The notes under the pieces were generated by a model. The model did not search any database and was not told where the DNA came from. It worked only from the letters and a program-made list of their open reading frames with translations. This document shows positions 22,745 through 31,155 of a stretch of DNA of 64,000 nucleotides, in pieces. The stretch covers positions 496,001 to 560,000 of the forward strand of contig NZ_LIPF01000003.1 of the NCBI RefSeq assembly GCF_001905385.1, written 5' to 3'. This DNA is from Streptomyces sp. CB02414 (GTDB taxonomy: Bacteria; Actinomycetota; Actinomycetes; Streptomycetales; Streptomycetaceae). Position 1 is the stretch's first letter. Every line of letters starts with the position of its first letter. Made by a program: the position numbers and the translations under genes.

Positions 22745-23209
22745 ATGACCACGCTCAAGTCGAAGCTGCAGGACGACCTCAACGCCGCGATCAAGGAGCG
22801 CGACGAGCTCCGCTCCTCGACGCTCCGGCTGACGCTCGCGGCGATCACCAAGGAGGAGGTCGCGGGGAAGGAGAAGCGGGAGCTCTCCGACGACGAGGTG
22901 CAGAAGGTGATCACCCGCGAGGCGAAGAAGCGCCGCGAGGCCGCTGACGCCTTCGCCCAGGGCGGTCGCGCCGAGAGCGCCGAGCGGGAGAAGGCGGAGG
23001 GCGAGGTCCTCGCCGCCTACCTGCCCAAGCAGCTGTCCGACGACGAGCTGAACGCGGTCGTCGCGCAAGCCGTCGAGGAGGCGAAGGCGGCGGGCGCGGA
23101 GGGGCCGCGGGCCATGGGCGCCGTCATGAAGATCGTGAACCCGAAGGTGGCCGGGCAGGCCGAAGGCGGCCGGGTCGCCGCCGCCGTCAAGAAGCTGCTG
23201 GCGGGCTGA
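22745..23209 (+). CDS. GatB/YqeY-domain protein
   Basis: A 154-residue soluble helical protein of the YqeY family, related to the tail domain of the GatB amidotransferase subunit. It shows KSKLQDDLNAAIKERDELRS and TLRLTLAAITKEEVAGK at the start, KVITREAKKRREAADAFAQGG in the middle, and LAAYLPKQLSDDELNAVV before MGAVMKIVNPKVAGQAEGG near the end, all family hallmarks. Length is typical. Members bind tRNA-like substrates in some bacteria, but the role here is unproved. A strong terminator follows and separates it from the convergent PBP gene. Confidence 0.93.
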   Translation: MTTLKSKLQDDLNAAIKERDELRSSTLRLTLAAITKEEVAGKEKRELSDDEVQKVITREAKKRREAADAFAQGGRAESAEREKAEGEVLAAYLPKQLSDDELNAVVAQAVEEAKAAGAEGPRAMGAVMKIVNPKVAGQAEGGRVAAAVKKLLAG

Positions 23210-23236
23210 TCGCCGCACTTGGTCCCAAGTTGCAGG

Positions 23237-23284
23237 GAGAAGGCCGGTGGCCCCCACCTTTCGGTGAGGGCCACCGGCCTTCTC
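23237..23284. terminator. Very strong bidirectional hairpin terminator
   Basis: A perfect 17-bp stem (23237-23253 with 23268-23284; outer arm GAGAAGGCCGGTGGCCC), extended inside by CACC/GGTG around TTTC. It lies between the convergent YqeY and PBP genes. Confidence 0.92.
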
Positions 23285-23300
23285 GCGTACCGGGGCGAAC

Positions 23301-25583
23301 TCAGTCGCGCCGTCCGCCGATGCCGTTGCCGCCGTTGCCCTGGCCCTGGATGAAGTTGCCCCAGCCGCCGTCGTTGCCGCCGTTGCCCGTGCCGCCGTCG
23401 ATCAGGCCGCCGATGACGCCACCGGGGTCGCCGGCACCGGGGTCGCCGTCGCCGTTGCCTCCGTCGTCCCGGTCGCCGTCTTCGTCCCCGCGGCCCTTGT
23501 CCTTGTCGGCCGCGTCCGGGATGTGGACGATGTTGAACTCGTCCGCGGGCTTGCCCTCCAGGGCGCCCGACATCATGTCCCGCCAGATCGGACCGGGAAC
23601 CGCGCCACCGAAGACCTTGGCGTGCGGGACACCACCGATGGTGATGTCGATCATCTTCCGCTCGTGCTTCGGGTCACCGACCCACACGGCGCCGGCCAGG
23701 TTCGGCGTGTAGCCGACGAACCATGCCGCGAAGCGCTCGTCGGTCGTACCGGTCTTGCCCGCGCTGTCGCGGCTGTCGAGGCCGGCCTGGGTACCCGTAC
23801 CGTCCTCGACGACGCCCTGCAGGAGCGTGTTGATGGTGTCGGCCGTGGTCTCCGACATGGCCCGCGAGCAGGTGGACTTCGGGACCTCGAGGGACTTGCT
23901 CTTGTTGCCGATCCGCTGGGTGATCGACTCGATGGCGATCGGCGTGCAGTGCATGCCGCGCGAGGCGAAGGTCGCGTACGCGCTCGCCATGGTCAGCGGG
24001 GAGACCTCGGTGACGCCGAGGGCGATGGACGGGGTCTGCTCCAGCTTGTTGCCGTTGGCGCGCTCGACGCCCATCTTGTCCGCCATCTGCGTCACCGGGC
24101 AGATGCCGATGTCGCTGATCAGCTGTACGTAGTAGGTGTTGACCGAGAGAGCGGTCGCCTCCTTCATGTCGTACGGGCCGACCTCGGTCTCGTTCTCGTT
24201 GGCGAGCTTCGCGCCCTCGGTGTTCACCCAGTTCTTGCCGCCGCAGACCGGGACCGGGCTCGGGTACTCCATCTCGTACGGCGACGAGTACGACTGTGTC
24301 GCCGGGGTGCCGCCCTCGAGCGCGGCGGCGGCCACGATCGGCTTGAACGTCGAGCCGGGCTGGTAGCCGGCGCCGCCGCCCATGTCGTTGTTGACCGACA
24401 GGTTGAGGGTCGTCTCGCCCTTCTTGATGTCGACGCCGTAAGGGCGCGACTGGCCCATCGCCACGATCTTGCCGGTGCCGGGCTCGACGATGGTCGCCGC
24501 GGTCGCCACGTCGTCGCTCGTGTAGACGTGGTCCTTGATCGACTGCTGCACCGATTCCTGGGCCTGCGGGTCGAGGGTGGTGCGGATCGTCAGGCCGCCC
24601 TGGTTCCAGATCTTGGCCCGGTCCTCCTTCGTCTTGCCGAAGACCGGGTTGCTCAGGAACACCTCGCGCACGTAGTCGCAGAAGAAGCCCGCGCCCTTGA
24701 CGGCCGTGATGCAGCCGTTCTTGGGCCGGCTGACCTTCAGCCCGAGCGGTGCCTCCTGCGCCTTGTCGGCCTCCGCCTGGGAGATGTCGCCGACCTGGGC
24801 CATGCGCGCCAGGACGACGTTGCGCCGCTTGGTGGCCTCCGCCTCGTCGTTGACCGGGTCGTACCGGCTGGGCGACTGGACGATGCCGGCGAGGAGGGCG
24901 GCCTCCTGGAGGTTGAGGTCCTTGGCGGACTTGGAGAAGTAGCGCTGGGAGGCGGCCTCGACGCCGTAGGCCTGCTGGCCGAAGAACGTGATGTTCAGGT
25001 AGTTCTCGAGGATCTTCTTCTTGCCCAGCTCCTCCTCGACCTGGATGGCGAGCTTCAGCTCGCGGATCTTGCGGCCGAGGGTCTGCTGGGTGGCCTGGGC
25101 GACCTTCGTCGGGTCGTCGCCGGCCTCCTCCACGAAGACGTTCTTGACGTACTGCTGGGTGAGCGTGGACGCGCCCTCGGAGACCTCGCCGCTGCGCGCG
25201 TTCTTGTTGAGCGCGCGCAGGACGCCCTTGAGGTCGATGGCGCCGTGCTCGTAGAAGCGCGAGTCCTCGATCGCGACGATCGCCTTCTGCATGTACGGCG
25301 AGATCTCCTTGAGGGGGACCACCGTGCGGTCGCGCGAGTAGACCGTGGCGATGGTGCCGCCCTCGGCGTCGAGGATCGAGGTGCGCTGGCTGAGCGGGGG
25401 AGTCTTCAGGTTGGCCGGGAGAGCGTCGAAACTCTCCACCGACCCCTTGGCCGCCAGCCCCAGCGCGCCCACGGCGGGCAACGCGATGCCGGCCAGCACT
25501 GCTCCCGCGAGCACACTGACACCGAGGAACTTGGCGGCCTGCTGCGTTGGTGACAGACCACCGCCCGAGCGCTTCTTTGGCAT
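23301..25583 (-). CDS. Class A penicillin-binding protein (glycosyltransferase-transpeptidase)
   Basis: A 760-residue bifunctional cell-wall synthase. A membrane helix (about 20-45) is followed by the glycosyltransferase domain with the catalytic AIEDSRFYEHGAID and GASTLTQQYVKN, then RKIRELKLAIQVEEELGKKKILENYLN. The transpeptidase domain holds the SxxK nucleophile in GSTFKP, SVN in ALSVNTYY and KTGTT in SAGKTGTTDE. The last 80 residues are an unusual Gly/Asp/Asn-rich tail (DGDRDDGGNGDGDPGAGDPG and GNGGNDGGWGN-type repeats) reaching outside the catalytic fold. It is divergent from wblA, an arrangement I recall from S. coelicolor (SCO3580/SCO3579). It is exported and acts at the outer membrane face. 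Confidence 0.96.
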   Translation of the reverse strand: MPKKRSGGGLSPTQQAAKFLGVSVLAGAVLAGIALPAVGALGLAAKGSVESFDALPANLKTPPLSQRTSILDAEGGTIATVYSRDRTVVPLKEISPYMQKAIVAIEDSRFYEHGAIDLKGVLRALNKNARSGEVSEGASTLTQQYVKNVFVEEAGDDPTKVAQATQQTLGRKIRELKLAIQVEEELGKKKILENYLNITFFGQQAYGVEAASQRYFSKSAKDLNLQEAALLAGIVQSPSRYDPVNDEAEATKRRNVVLARMAQVGDISQAEADKAQEAPLGLKVSRPKNGCITAVKGAGFFCDYVREVFLSNPVFGKTKEDRAKIWNQGGLTIRTTLDPQAQESVQQSIKDHVYTSDDVATAATIVEPGTGKIVAMGQSRPYGVDIKKGETTLNLSVNNDMGGGAGYQPGSTFKPIVAAAALEGGTPATQSYSSPYEMEYPSPVPVCGGKNWVNTEGAKLANENETEVGPYDMKEATALSVNTYYVQLISDIGICPVTQMADKMGVERANGNKLEQTPSIALGVTEVSPLTMASAYATFASRGMHCTPIAIESITQRIGNKSKSLEVPKSTCSRAMSETTADTINTLLQGVVEDGTGTQAGLDSRDSAGKTGTTDERFAAWFVGYTPNLAGAVWVGDPKHERKMIDITIGGVPHAKVFGGAVPGPIWRDMMSGALEGKPADEFNIVHIPDAADKDKGRGDEDGDRDDGGNGDGDPGAGDPGGVIGGLIDGGTGNGGNDGGWGNFIQGQGNGGNGIGGRRD

Positions 25584-26043
25584 GGAGGCAGCCTACGTTC
25601 TCATTCGCCGGACACGCGTATATGCCTTGGCCTAAGCTGCACTCAACTGTCACAGCAGTGAGGCCACGTATCAATACGTCCGGCGACCCCGAATCGTTCC
25701 GGATCCGCTCGACTTTTTTCCGAGAGGCCCCGCTGGGGGGCGCGTTGGTGTGTACCGGCGTGCGTCACGGCGTGTGGGATGCGTGTCCGAATCCGCCTTG
25801 TGTGTCAATCGGTGTCCGTTGTGGCGCAACAAGAATGACCCTTATGCCGGGATAATCACGCATGTCGCCAGCTCACTCCCCCGGGTGATCTGCCGCTTAC
25901 CCATAGTCCGTTCGGGCCATTCAAGATTGGGCCCGAAGGGGGTGTTGCGCTGTGTCCGCCTTCCGTAACGTCCTCAACTGGCGGCGGTGAATATGCCGCT
26001 GCCGCCGTGGGGGAGCCTCGATTCGGGAGAGGACGGCGCCGGT
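25584..26043. other. Long intergenic region upstream of wblA and the PBP gene
   Basis: About 460 bases between divergent starts, with visibly lower GC in 25680-25870. It must hold the PBP promoter and the wblA promoter and leader. I see no additional gene. An in-frame upstream extension of wblA exists from GTG 25987 but is not conserved-looking. Confidence 0.6.
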
Positions 26044-26382
26044 ATGGGCTGGGTAACCGACTGGAGTGCGCAGGCCGCCTGCCGCACTACCGATCCGGAC
26101 GAACTGTTCGTTCAAGGAGCAGCGCAGAACAGGGCCAAGGCGGTGTGCACCGGATGTCCGGTGCGGACCGAGTGCCTGGCCGACGCGCTCGACAACCGCG
26201 TCGAGTTCGGCGTGTGGGGAGGCATGACGGAACGGGAACGCCGCGCACTGCTGCGCCGGCGGCCCACCGTGACCTCCTGGCGCCGGCTCCTGGAGACGGC
26301 GCGGACGGAGTACGAACGAGGGGCCGGCATCGTGCCCCTCGACGACGAAGAGGTCTACGAGAACTACGCGGCCGTGGGCTGA
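26044..26382 (+). CDS. wblA: WhiB-family iron-sulfur regulator WblA
   Basis: A 112-residue WhiB-like protein. Four cysteines bind a [4Fe-4S] cluster: AACRTTD, then C-x2-C-x5-C in VCTGCPVRTEC. The family turn FGVWGGMTERERRALLRRRP follows, and the DNA-contacting basic tail is RRLLETARTEYERG. N-terminus MGWVTDWSAQAACRTTDPD is the start I remember for Streptomyces WblA, which is exactly this length; the longer start at 25987 is therefore not used. WblA controls the switch between aerial growth and sporulation and represses antibiotic production in several species. The neighbouring PBP and the paired ATPases support the identification. Confidence 0.95.
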   Translation: MGWVTDWSAQAACRTTDPDELFVQGAAQNRAKAVCTGCPVRTECLADALDNRVEFGVWGGMTERERRALLRRRPTVTSWRRLLETARTEYERGAGIVPLDDEEVYENYAAVG

Positions 26383-26443
26383 GCGGGCCCGGAGCTTCCC
26401 CAGGGCCACGAACCCATGGGTCCAGGCGTCCGTCCAGGCCGGA

Positions 26444-27808
26444 TCAGGCGCCCGGCTCGGGCAGCTCCGGCCGGCTCGTCGCGAGACGGGCCCCGATGTC
26501 CCGCAGCCCCGCGAGGTCGTGCACGTCGCCGGGGAGCGCGGCCACTTCGGTGACCGCCACCTCGGGGTGACGCGCGGTGAAGCGGTCACGTGTGCGCTGC
26601 TCGCGGGCGAGCAGGTGCATGCGCTCCGCGTGCAGACGCAGCAGGCCCGCGGTGAGCCGGTCGACGGACCGCTCCGGTGTGTCCTCCACAGGGTCGGTGG
26701 CTTGGGGGGCCTCGGGTGCCTCCGCAGGAGGCTCGGGAGTGTCTGAACTGTCTTGCGGGCCGGGGGAGTTACGAACTCCAGCTTTCCCGTCGTCCTGATC
26801 CACAATGCGGGGATCCTCAAGATTTTCCGCGGCGGCGAGCGCCCGCTCGGCCGACAGCCGGTCGGCGCCGCTGCCGTGGACGCGGTTGAGCACCAGGCCC
26901 GCGAGCGGCATGTCCTCGGTGGCCAGCCGCTCCACGAAGTACGCGGCCTCGCGCAGTGCGTCCCGCTCCGGGGCCGCGACCACCAGGAACGCCGTCCCGG
27001 GCGCCTGGAGCAGCTTGTACGTCGCGTCCGCGCGGGTACGGAAGCCGCCGAACATCGAGTCCATCGCGGCCACGAAGGTCTGCACGTCCTTCAGGAACTG
27101 GCCGCCCAGCACCTTCCCCAGGACGCCGGTCATCATCGACATCCCGACGTTCAGGAACTTCATGCCGGCCCGGCCGCCGACCTTCGCCGGGGCCAGCAGG
27201 ACGCGGATCAGCTTGCCGTCCAGGAAGGAACCGAGGCGCTTGGGGGCGTCCAGGAAGTCCAGCGCCGAGCGGGACGGCGGGGTGTCCACCACGATGAGGT
27301 CCCAGTCGTCCCGGGCCCGCAGCTGCCCCAGCTTCTCCATCGCCATGTACTCCTGCGTGCCCGCGAAGCCCGCCGAGAGCGACTGGTAGAAGGGATTGCC
27401 CAGGATCGCCGCCGCCCGGTCGGGGTCCGCGTGCGCCTCGACGATCTCGTCGAAGGTCCGCTTCATGTCGAGCATCATGGCGTGCAGCTCGCCGCCCGCC
27501 GCGTCGTCGACGCCCTTCACCCGGCGCGGGGTGTTGTCCAGCGAGTCGATGCCCATCGACTGGGCGAGCCGCCGGGCCGGGTCGATGGTGAGGACGACCA
27601 CCTTGCGGCCGCGCTCGGCCGCGCGCAGGCCCAGGGCCGCCGCGGTGGTCGTCTTGCCGACCCCGCCCGAGCCGCAGCACACCACGATGCGGGTCTGCGG
27701 GTCCTCCAGCAGCGGGTCGACGTCGAGCACCCGCGCGGGGGACAGGTGCCGGGCACCCTCCTGGTGGCGGGCGCTCTCCTGGTGGCGGCCGGCCGGGTCC
27801 GGACTCAT
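26444..27808 (-). CDS. ArsA/GET3-like ATPase, second of a pair
   Basis: A 454-residue ATPase of the ArsA family. The deviant Walker A is CCGSGGVGKTTTAAALGLRA (about residues 44-63), switch motif TIDPARRLAQSMGID, and the later WDLIVVDTPPSRSALDFLD is the Walker-B/switch II region. RVLLAPAKVGG and a long hydrophobic KFLNVGMSMMTGVLGKVLGG suggest an insertion that binds a partner or membrane protein. A Pro/Glu-rich linker near residue 350 separates the C-terminal helix bundle. ATG 27808 overlaps the stop of its partner ATPase (ATGA). In Streptomyces this pair sits next to wblA. It is not an arsenite exporter component, as no arsenic genes are nearby; the client is unknown. Confidence 0.9.
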   Translation of the reverse strand: MSPDPAGRHQESARHQEGARHLSPARVLDVDPLLEDPQTRIVVCCGSGGVGKTTTAAALGLRAAERGRKVVVLTIDPARRLAQSMGIDSLDNTPRRVKGVDDAAGGELHAMMLDMKRTFDEIVEAHADPDRAAAILGNPFYQSLSAGFAGTQEYMAMEKLGQLRARDDWDLIVVDTPPSRSALDFLDAPKRLGSFLDGKLIRVLLAPAKVGGRAGMKFLNVGMSMMTGVLGKVLGGQFLKDVQTFVAAMDSMFGGFRTRADATYKLLQAPGTAFLVVAAPERDALREAAYFVERLATEDMPLAGLVLNRVHGSGADRLSAERALAAAENLEDPRIVDQDDGKAGVRNSPGPQDSSDTPEPPAEAPEAPQATDPVEDTPERSVDRLTAGLLRLHAERMHLLAREQRTRDRFTARHPEVAVTEVAALPGDVHDLAGLRDIGARLATSRPELPEPGA

Positions 27809-28782
27809 GCGATCCCCTGCTTCCGCAGCTCGGTGGCCAGTTCGTACAGGCCCGCCAGGTCCATGCCCTCGGCGAGCAGCGGCAGTTCGTGCAGCGGAAG
27901 GTCCAGTCCGGTCAGGACGGCCCGCTGCTCCTCCTCCAGGGCGTACCGCTCGGCGTACTCCTCGGCCTGCGCCAGCAGCGGGTCCACCAGGCGCTCGGCG
28001 TGCCCGCCGCGCCGCGCCCCGCCGAGCCCGGCGGCGGACAGGGAGCGGGCGAGCGCCGTACGCGGTGTGCCCCGTACGAGGTCCAGCCCGGCCGCGTCCA
28101 GCACCGCGGGCCGGACCATGTTGACGACGACCCGCCCCACCGGGAGCCGCGCCGCCCGCAGCTCGGCGATGCCGTCCGCGGTCTCCTGGACCGGCATCTC
28201 CTCCAGCAGCGTCACCAGGTGCACGGCGGTCTCCCGCGACTTGAGCACCCGCATCACCGCCTGTGCCTGATTGTGTATCGGGCCGACCTTCGCGAGCCCG
28301 GCCACCTCGTCGTTGACGTTGAGGAAGCGCGTGATGCGGCCGGTCGGCGGGGCGTCCATGACGACGTAGTCGTACGCGAACCGCCCGCGCTTGTCCTTGC
28401 GGCGCACCGCCTCGCACGCCTTGCCGGTCAGCAGGACGTCTCTGACCCCGGGCGCGATGGTGGTCGCGAAGTCGATCGCCCCGAGCTTCTTCAGCGCTCG
28501 TCCGGCGCTGCCCAGTTTGTAGAACATCTGGAGGTAGTCCAGAAGCGCCAGTTCGGGGTCGATGGCCAGGGCGTACACCTCCCCGCCCCCGGGAGCGACG
28601 GCGATCTTCCGCTCCTCATAAGGCAGCGCCTCCGTTTCGAAGAGCTGCGCGATGCCCTGGCGACCCTCGACCTCGACGAGAAGCGCGCGCTTCCCCTCGG
28701 TGGCCAGGGCCAGCGCGAGGGCCGCGGCCACCGTGGTCTTGCCGGTTCCGCCCTTGCCGCTGACGACCTGGAGCCTGCTCAC
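27805..28782 (-). CDS. ArsA/GET3-like ATPase, first of a pair
   Basis: A 325-residue ATPase with the P-loop VVSGKGGTGKTTVAAALALAL at residues 6-26 (deviant Walker A KGGTGKTT with the signature Lys). It shows YDYVVMDAPPTGRITRFLN as switch II. ALLVEVEGRQGIAQLFE replaces the usual TDPAHSLGD, a feature of the actinobacterial subgroup. The start is GTG 28782, which puts the P-loop near the N-terminus; the longer frame to 29004 crosses the neighbouring divergent gene region. Together with the next gene it probably forms a heterodimer, since each carries one full nucleotide site and the genes are coupled by a 4-bp overlap. Confidence 0.9.
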   Translation of the reverse strand: MSRLQVVSGKGGTGKTTVAAALALALATEGKRALLVEVEGRQGIAQLFETEALPYEERKIAVAPGGGEVYALAIDPELALLDYLQMFYKLGSAGRALKKLGAIDFATTIAPGVRDVLLTGKACEAVRRKDKRGRFAYDYVVMDAPPTGRITRFLNVNDEVAGLAKVGPIHNQAQAVMRVLKSRETAVHLVTLLEEMPVQETADGIAELRAARLPVGRVVVNMVRPAVLDAAGLDLVRGTPRTALARSLSAAGLGGARRGGHAERLVDPLLAQAEEYAERYALEEEQRAVLTGLDLPLHELPLLAEGMDLAGLYELATELRKQGIA

Positions 28783-28888
28783 GTATTCGAGCGTAACCAG
28801 TCCGCCCGCCGAGTACGCCGGAGGCTGTGGACAACGTCGCCCCGGGCGACCGCCGGAAGGGCGGTGGGCAACGGCTAGAGTCGGCCAC

Positions 28889-29050
28889 ATGACCAAGTGG
28901 GAATACGCAACCGTGCCGCTGCTCGTCCACGCAACGAAGCAGATTCTGGACACCTGGGGCGAGGACGGCTGGGAGCTCGTCCAGGTGGTGCCCGGACCGA
29001 ACAACCCCGAGCAGCTCGTGGCCTACCTGAAGCGGGAGAAGCAGGCGTGA
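28889..29050 (+). CDS. DUF4177-type small protein
   Basis: A 53-residue protein, MTKWEYATVPLLVHATKQIL followed by DTWGEDGWELVQVVPG and YLKREKQA. The WEY...GxxGWELVxV pattern is that of DUF4177 proteins, small beta-sheet proteins of unknown role. ATG 28889 lies 107 bases from the divergent ATPase start. Its stop overlaps the start of the RidA gene (GTGA), indicating coupling. It is too short to be found by a 60-residue cutoff. Confidence 0.85.
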   Translation: MTKWEYATVPLLVHATKQILDTWGEDGWELVQVVPGPNNPEQLVAYLKREKQA

Positions 29051-29514
29051 GCGCCGTCGAGGCCAAGCTGGCCGAGCTCGGTCTGACGCTGCCCGAGGTC
29101 GTCCCTCCGCTGGCCGCCTACCAGCCGGCCGTGCAGTCCGGCCCCTACGTGTACACCTCCGGCCAGCTGCCCATGCTGGACGGCAAGCTTCCGGTCACCG
29201 GCAAGGTGGGCGCCGAGGTCACCCCGGACGAGGCCAAGGAACTGGCGCGCACCTGCGCGCTGAACGCCCTGGCCGCCGTGAAGTCCGTCGCCGGTGACCT
29301 CGACCGCGTCGCGCGCGTCGTGAAGGTCGTCGGCTTCGTCGCGTCCGCGTCCGACTTCACCGGCCAGCCGGGCGTGATCAACGGCGCCAGCGAGCTCCTC
29401 GGCGAGGTGCTGGGCGACAAGGGCGTCCACGCCCGCAGCGCGGTCGGCGTGGCGGTCCTGCCGCTGGACGCGCCGGTCGAGGTCGAGGTGCAGGTGGAGC
29501 TGACGCAGGCGTGA
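29047..29514 (+). CDS. RidA-family reactive imine/enamine deaminase
   Basis: A 155-residue protein of the Rid (YjgF/YER057c) superfamily: PLAAYQPAVQSGPYVYTSGQ, LPVTGKVGAEV, ELARTCALNALAAVKSVAGDLDRV, VVKVVGFVASASDF, and HARSAVGVAVLPLDAPVEVE. The typical Arg that holds the substrate carboxylate in RidA is in HARSAVG. Members hydrolyse enamine or imine intermediates released by PLP enzymes. The subgroup here (longer, with ELGLTLPEVVPP at the start) is widespread in actinobacteria and its substrate is not defined. GTG 29047 overlaps the stop of the DUF4177 gene. Confidence 0.92.
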   Translation: MSAVEAKLAELGLTLPEVVPPLAAYQPAVQSGPYVYTSGQLPMLDGKLPVTGKVGAEVTPDEAKELARTCALNALAAVKSVAGDLDRVARVVKVVGFVASASDFTGQPGVINGASELLGEVLGDKGVHARSAVGVAVLPLDAPVEVEVQVELTQA

Positions 29515-29519
29515 CGCGC

Positions 29520-30000
29520 CACCGCGCGTGACACAGGCGTAGCGGCCACCCGCGCGGGTGCGGCGGCGCGGGCGTGCGGCTCCGGGCGTGCCCCCGTGCC
29601 GTGGGGCTCACCTGCGCCGCGCCCGCCGCGCCGTGCGGGGCCGGAAGCGTGGGCGGGTGTTGCGGGCGATCCGGCAGCAGAGCTTGCTTCCCTGGGCACG
29701 GCGCCGCAGGCGTAATGGCCACCCGCGCGGGCGTGCCCCCCCGTGCTGTGCGGGTCCTGCGGCGCCCGCCGCGCCGTGTGGAGCCGGAAGCGTGGGCGGG
29801 TGTTGCCGGCGATCCGGCAGCAGAGCTTGCTTCCCTGGGCACGGCGCCGCAGGCGTAATGGCCACCCGCGCGGGCGTACCCCCCCCCGTGCCGTGCGGGT
29901 CCTGCGGCGGCTTCCGCGCCGGGTGCGGCCGTAAGCGTGGGCGGGTGTTGCCGGGCCGGCAACAAAGCTCGCCTCCCCGGGCGCGTCGCCGCAGGATCGC
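29520..30000. repeat. Imperfect tandem repeat array, unit about 143-145 bp, about 3.3 copies
   Basis: Copies of CCGGAAGCGTGGGCGGGTGT begin at 29641 and 29784, with a degenerate version (CCGTAAGCG) at 29929. Each is followed by a run with GATCCGGCAGCAGAGCTTGC and TAATGGCCACCCGCGCGGGC. The opening fragment near 29539 (GCGGCCACCCGCGCGGG) adds a partial copy. Copies 1 and 2 are nearly identical, copy 3 diverged. The array fills the gap between the RidA gene and the hydrolase gene. Open frames through it on both strands are artefacts of the repeat. Confidence 0.85.
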
Positions 30001-30061
30001 CGCGGTGCCCCCGCGCGGAGCGGTGCCGGCACCGGACCGACCGCACGTGCCAGGAGGAGCC

Positions 30062-31075
30062 ATGCCGCAGCCGCCCGCGACCGACCGACACCTTCCCGTC
30101 CACCGTCTGGTGCCCTCCCCGGCCGGGCGGACCCACCTGGTGGAGCAGGGCAGCGGGCCGCTGGTCCTGCTCGTGCACGGCTTCCCGGAGTCCTGGTACT
30201 CCTGGCGCCGCCAGCTGCCCGCGCTCGCCGCCGCCGGCCACCGCGCGGTCGCCGTCGACGTACGCGGCTACGGGCGATCCTCGCGGCCGGAGGCGGTCGA
30301 GGCGTACCGGATGCTCGACCTGGTGGCGGACCAGGTCGCCGTGGTGGAGGCCCTCGGGGAGCGGTCCGCGGTGATCGTCGGCCACGACTGGGGCGCGACC
30401 GTCGCCGCGCACTGCGCGCTCCTGCGGCCGGACGTGTTCCGCGCGGTGGGCCTGCTGAGCGTGCCGTACACCCCGCCGGGCGGCCCGAGGCCGAGCGAGG
30501 CCTTCGCCGCCATGAGCGATCCCGCCGGGCCGTTCGCCGGGCAGGAGTTCTACGTCTCGTACTTCCAGGAGTCCGGCCGAGCCGAGGCCGAGATCGAGCC
30601 GGACGTACGCGGCTGGCTCGCAGGCTTCTACGCCGCCCTGTCCGCCGACACCATGCCGGGCCCCGACGCCCCCGACCCGCACTTCGTCGCCCCCGGCGGC
30701 CGGCTCCGGGACCGTTTCCCGGCCCACGGGCGGCTGCCCTCCTGGCTGAGCGAGGAGGAGCTGGACGTCTACGCGGGGGAGTTCGAGCGCACCGGCCTGA
30801 CCGGGGCCCTCAACCGCTACCGCAACATGGACCGCGACTGGGCCGACCTGGCCGCTCACCGGGGCGCCCCGATCACCCAGCCGTCCCTCTTCCTGGGCGG
30901 CGGCCTCGACGCCTCCACCACCTGGCTGTCCGACGCGATCGCGGCCTACCCCGACACGCTGCCCGGCCTGACCGCCTCGCACCTGATCGACGGCTGCGGG
31001 CACTGGCTCCAGCAGGAGCGCCCCGAGGAGACGAACCGGCTGCTCACCGAGTGGCTGGCCGCCCTCCCCGGCTGA
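30062..31075 (+). CDS. Alpha/beta hydrolase, epoxide-hydrolase-like
   Basis: A 337-residue alpha/beta hydrolase. The oxyanion-hole motif is HGFPESWYSWRRQLPALAAAG, the nucleophile Asp is in IVGHDWGATVAAH, and the catalytic His is in DGCGHWLQQERPEE near the C-terminus. HGFPESWYSW plus an Asp nucleophile in GHDWG is the epoxide hydrolase signature rather than that of esterases. The cap contains YVSYFQESGRAEAEIE and RYRNMDRDW, whose Tyr residues are candidates for epoxide activation. AGGAGG lies 5 bases before ATG 30062. It lies just after the tandem repeat array. Confidence 0.9.
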   Translation: MPQPPATDRHLPVHRLVPSPAGRTHLVEQGSGPLVLLVHGFPESWYSWRRQLPALAAAGHRAVAVDVRGYGRSSRPEAVEAYRMLDLVADQVAVVEALGERSAVIVGHDWGATVAAHCALLRPDVFRAVGLLSVPYTPPGGPRPSEAFAAMSDPAGPFAGQEFYVSYFQESGRAEAEIEPDVRGWLAGFYAALSADTMPGPDAPDPHFVAPGGRLRDRFPAHGRLPSWLSEEELDVYAGEFERTGLTGALNRYRNMDRDWADLAAHRGAPITQPSLFLGGGLDASTTWLSDAIAAYPDTLPGLTASHLIDGCGHWLQQERPEETNRLLTEWLAALPG

Positions 31076-31155
31076 CCCGAGCCCGCCCCCGGCCGGCGCA
31101 CACTCCGCCCCGGGGGCCACTCGAACATCCGCCCGTCACCGGATAGCCTCCGGCC

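Noticed and set aside
23523..25553. 676-codon plus-strand open frame
   Set aside because: It is the antisense of the PBP gene; composition is Arg/Leu/Val/Asp-rich without motifs, while the minus strand has all PBP motifs.
29558..30061. Long open frames through the tandem repeats on both strands
   Set aside because: They exist because the repeat unit lacks stops; sequence is periodic and composition is Arg/Pro/Ala noise.
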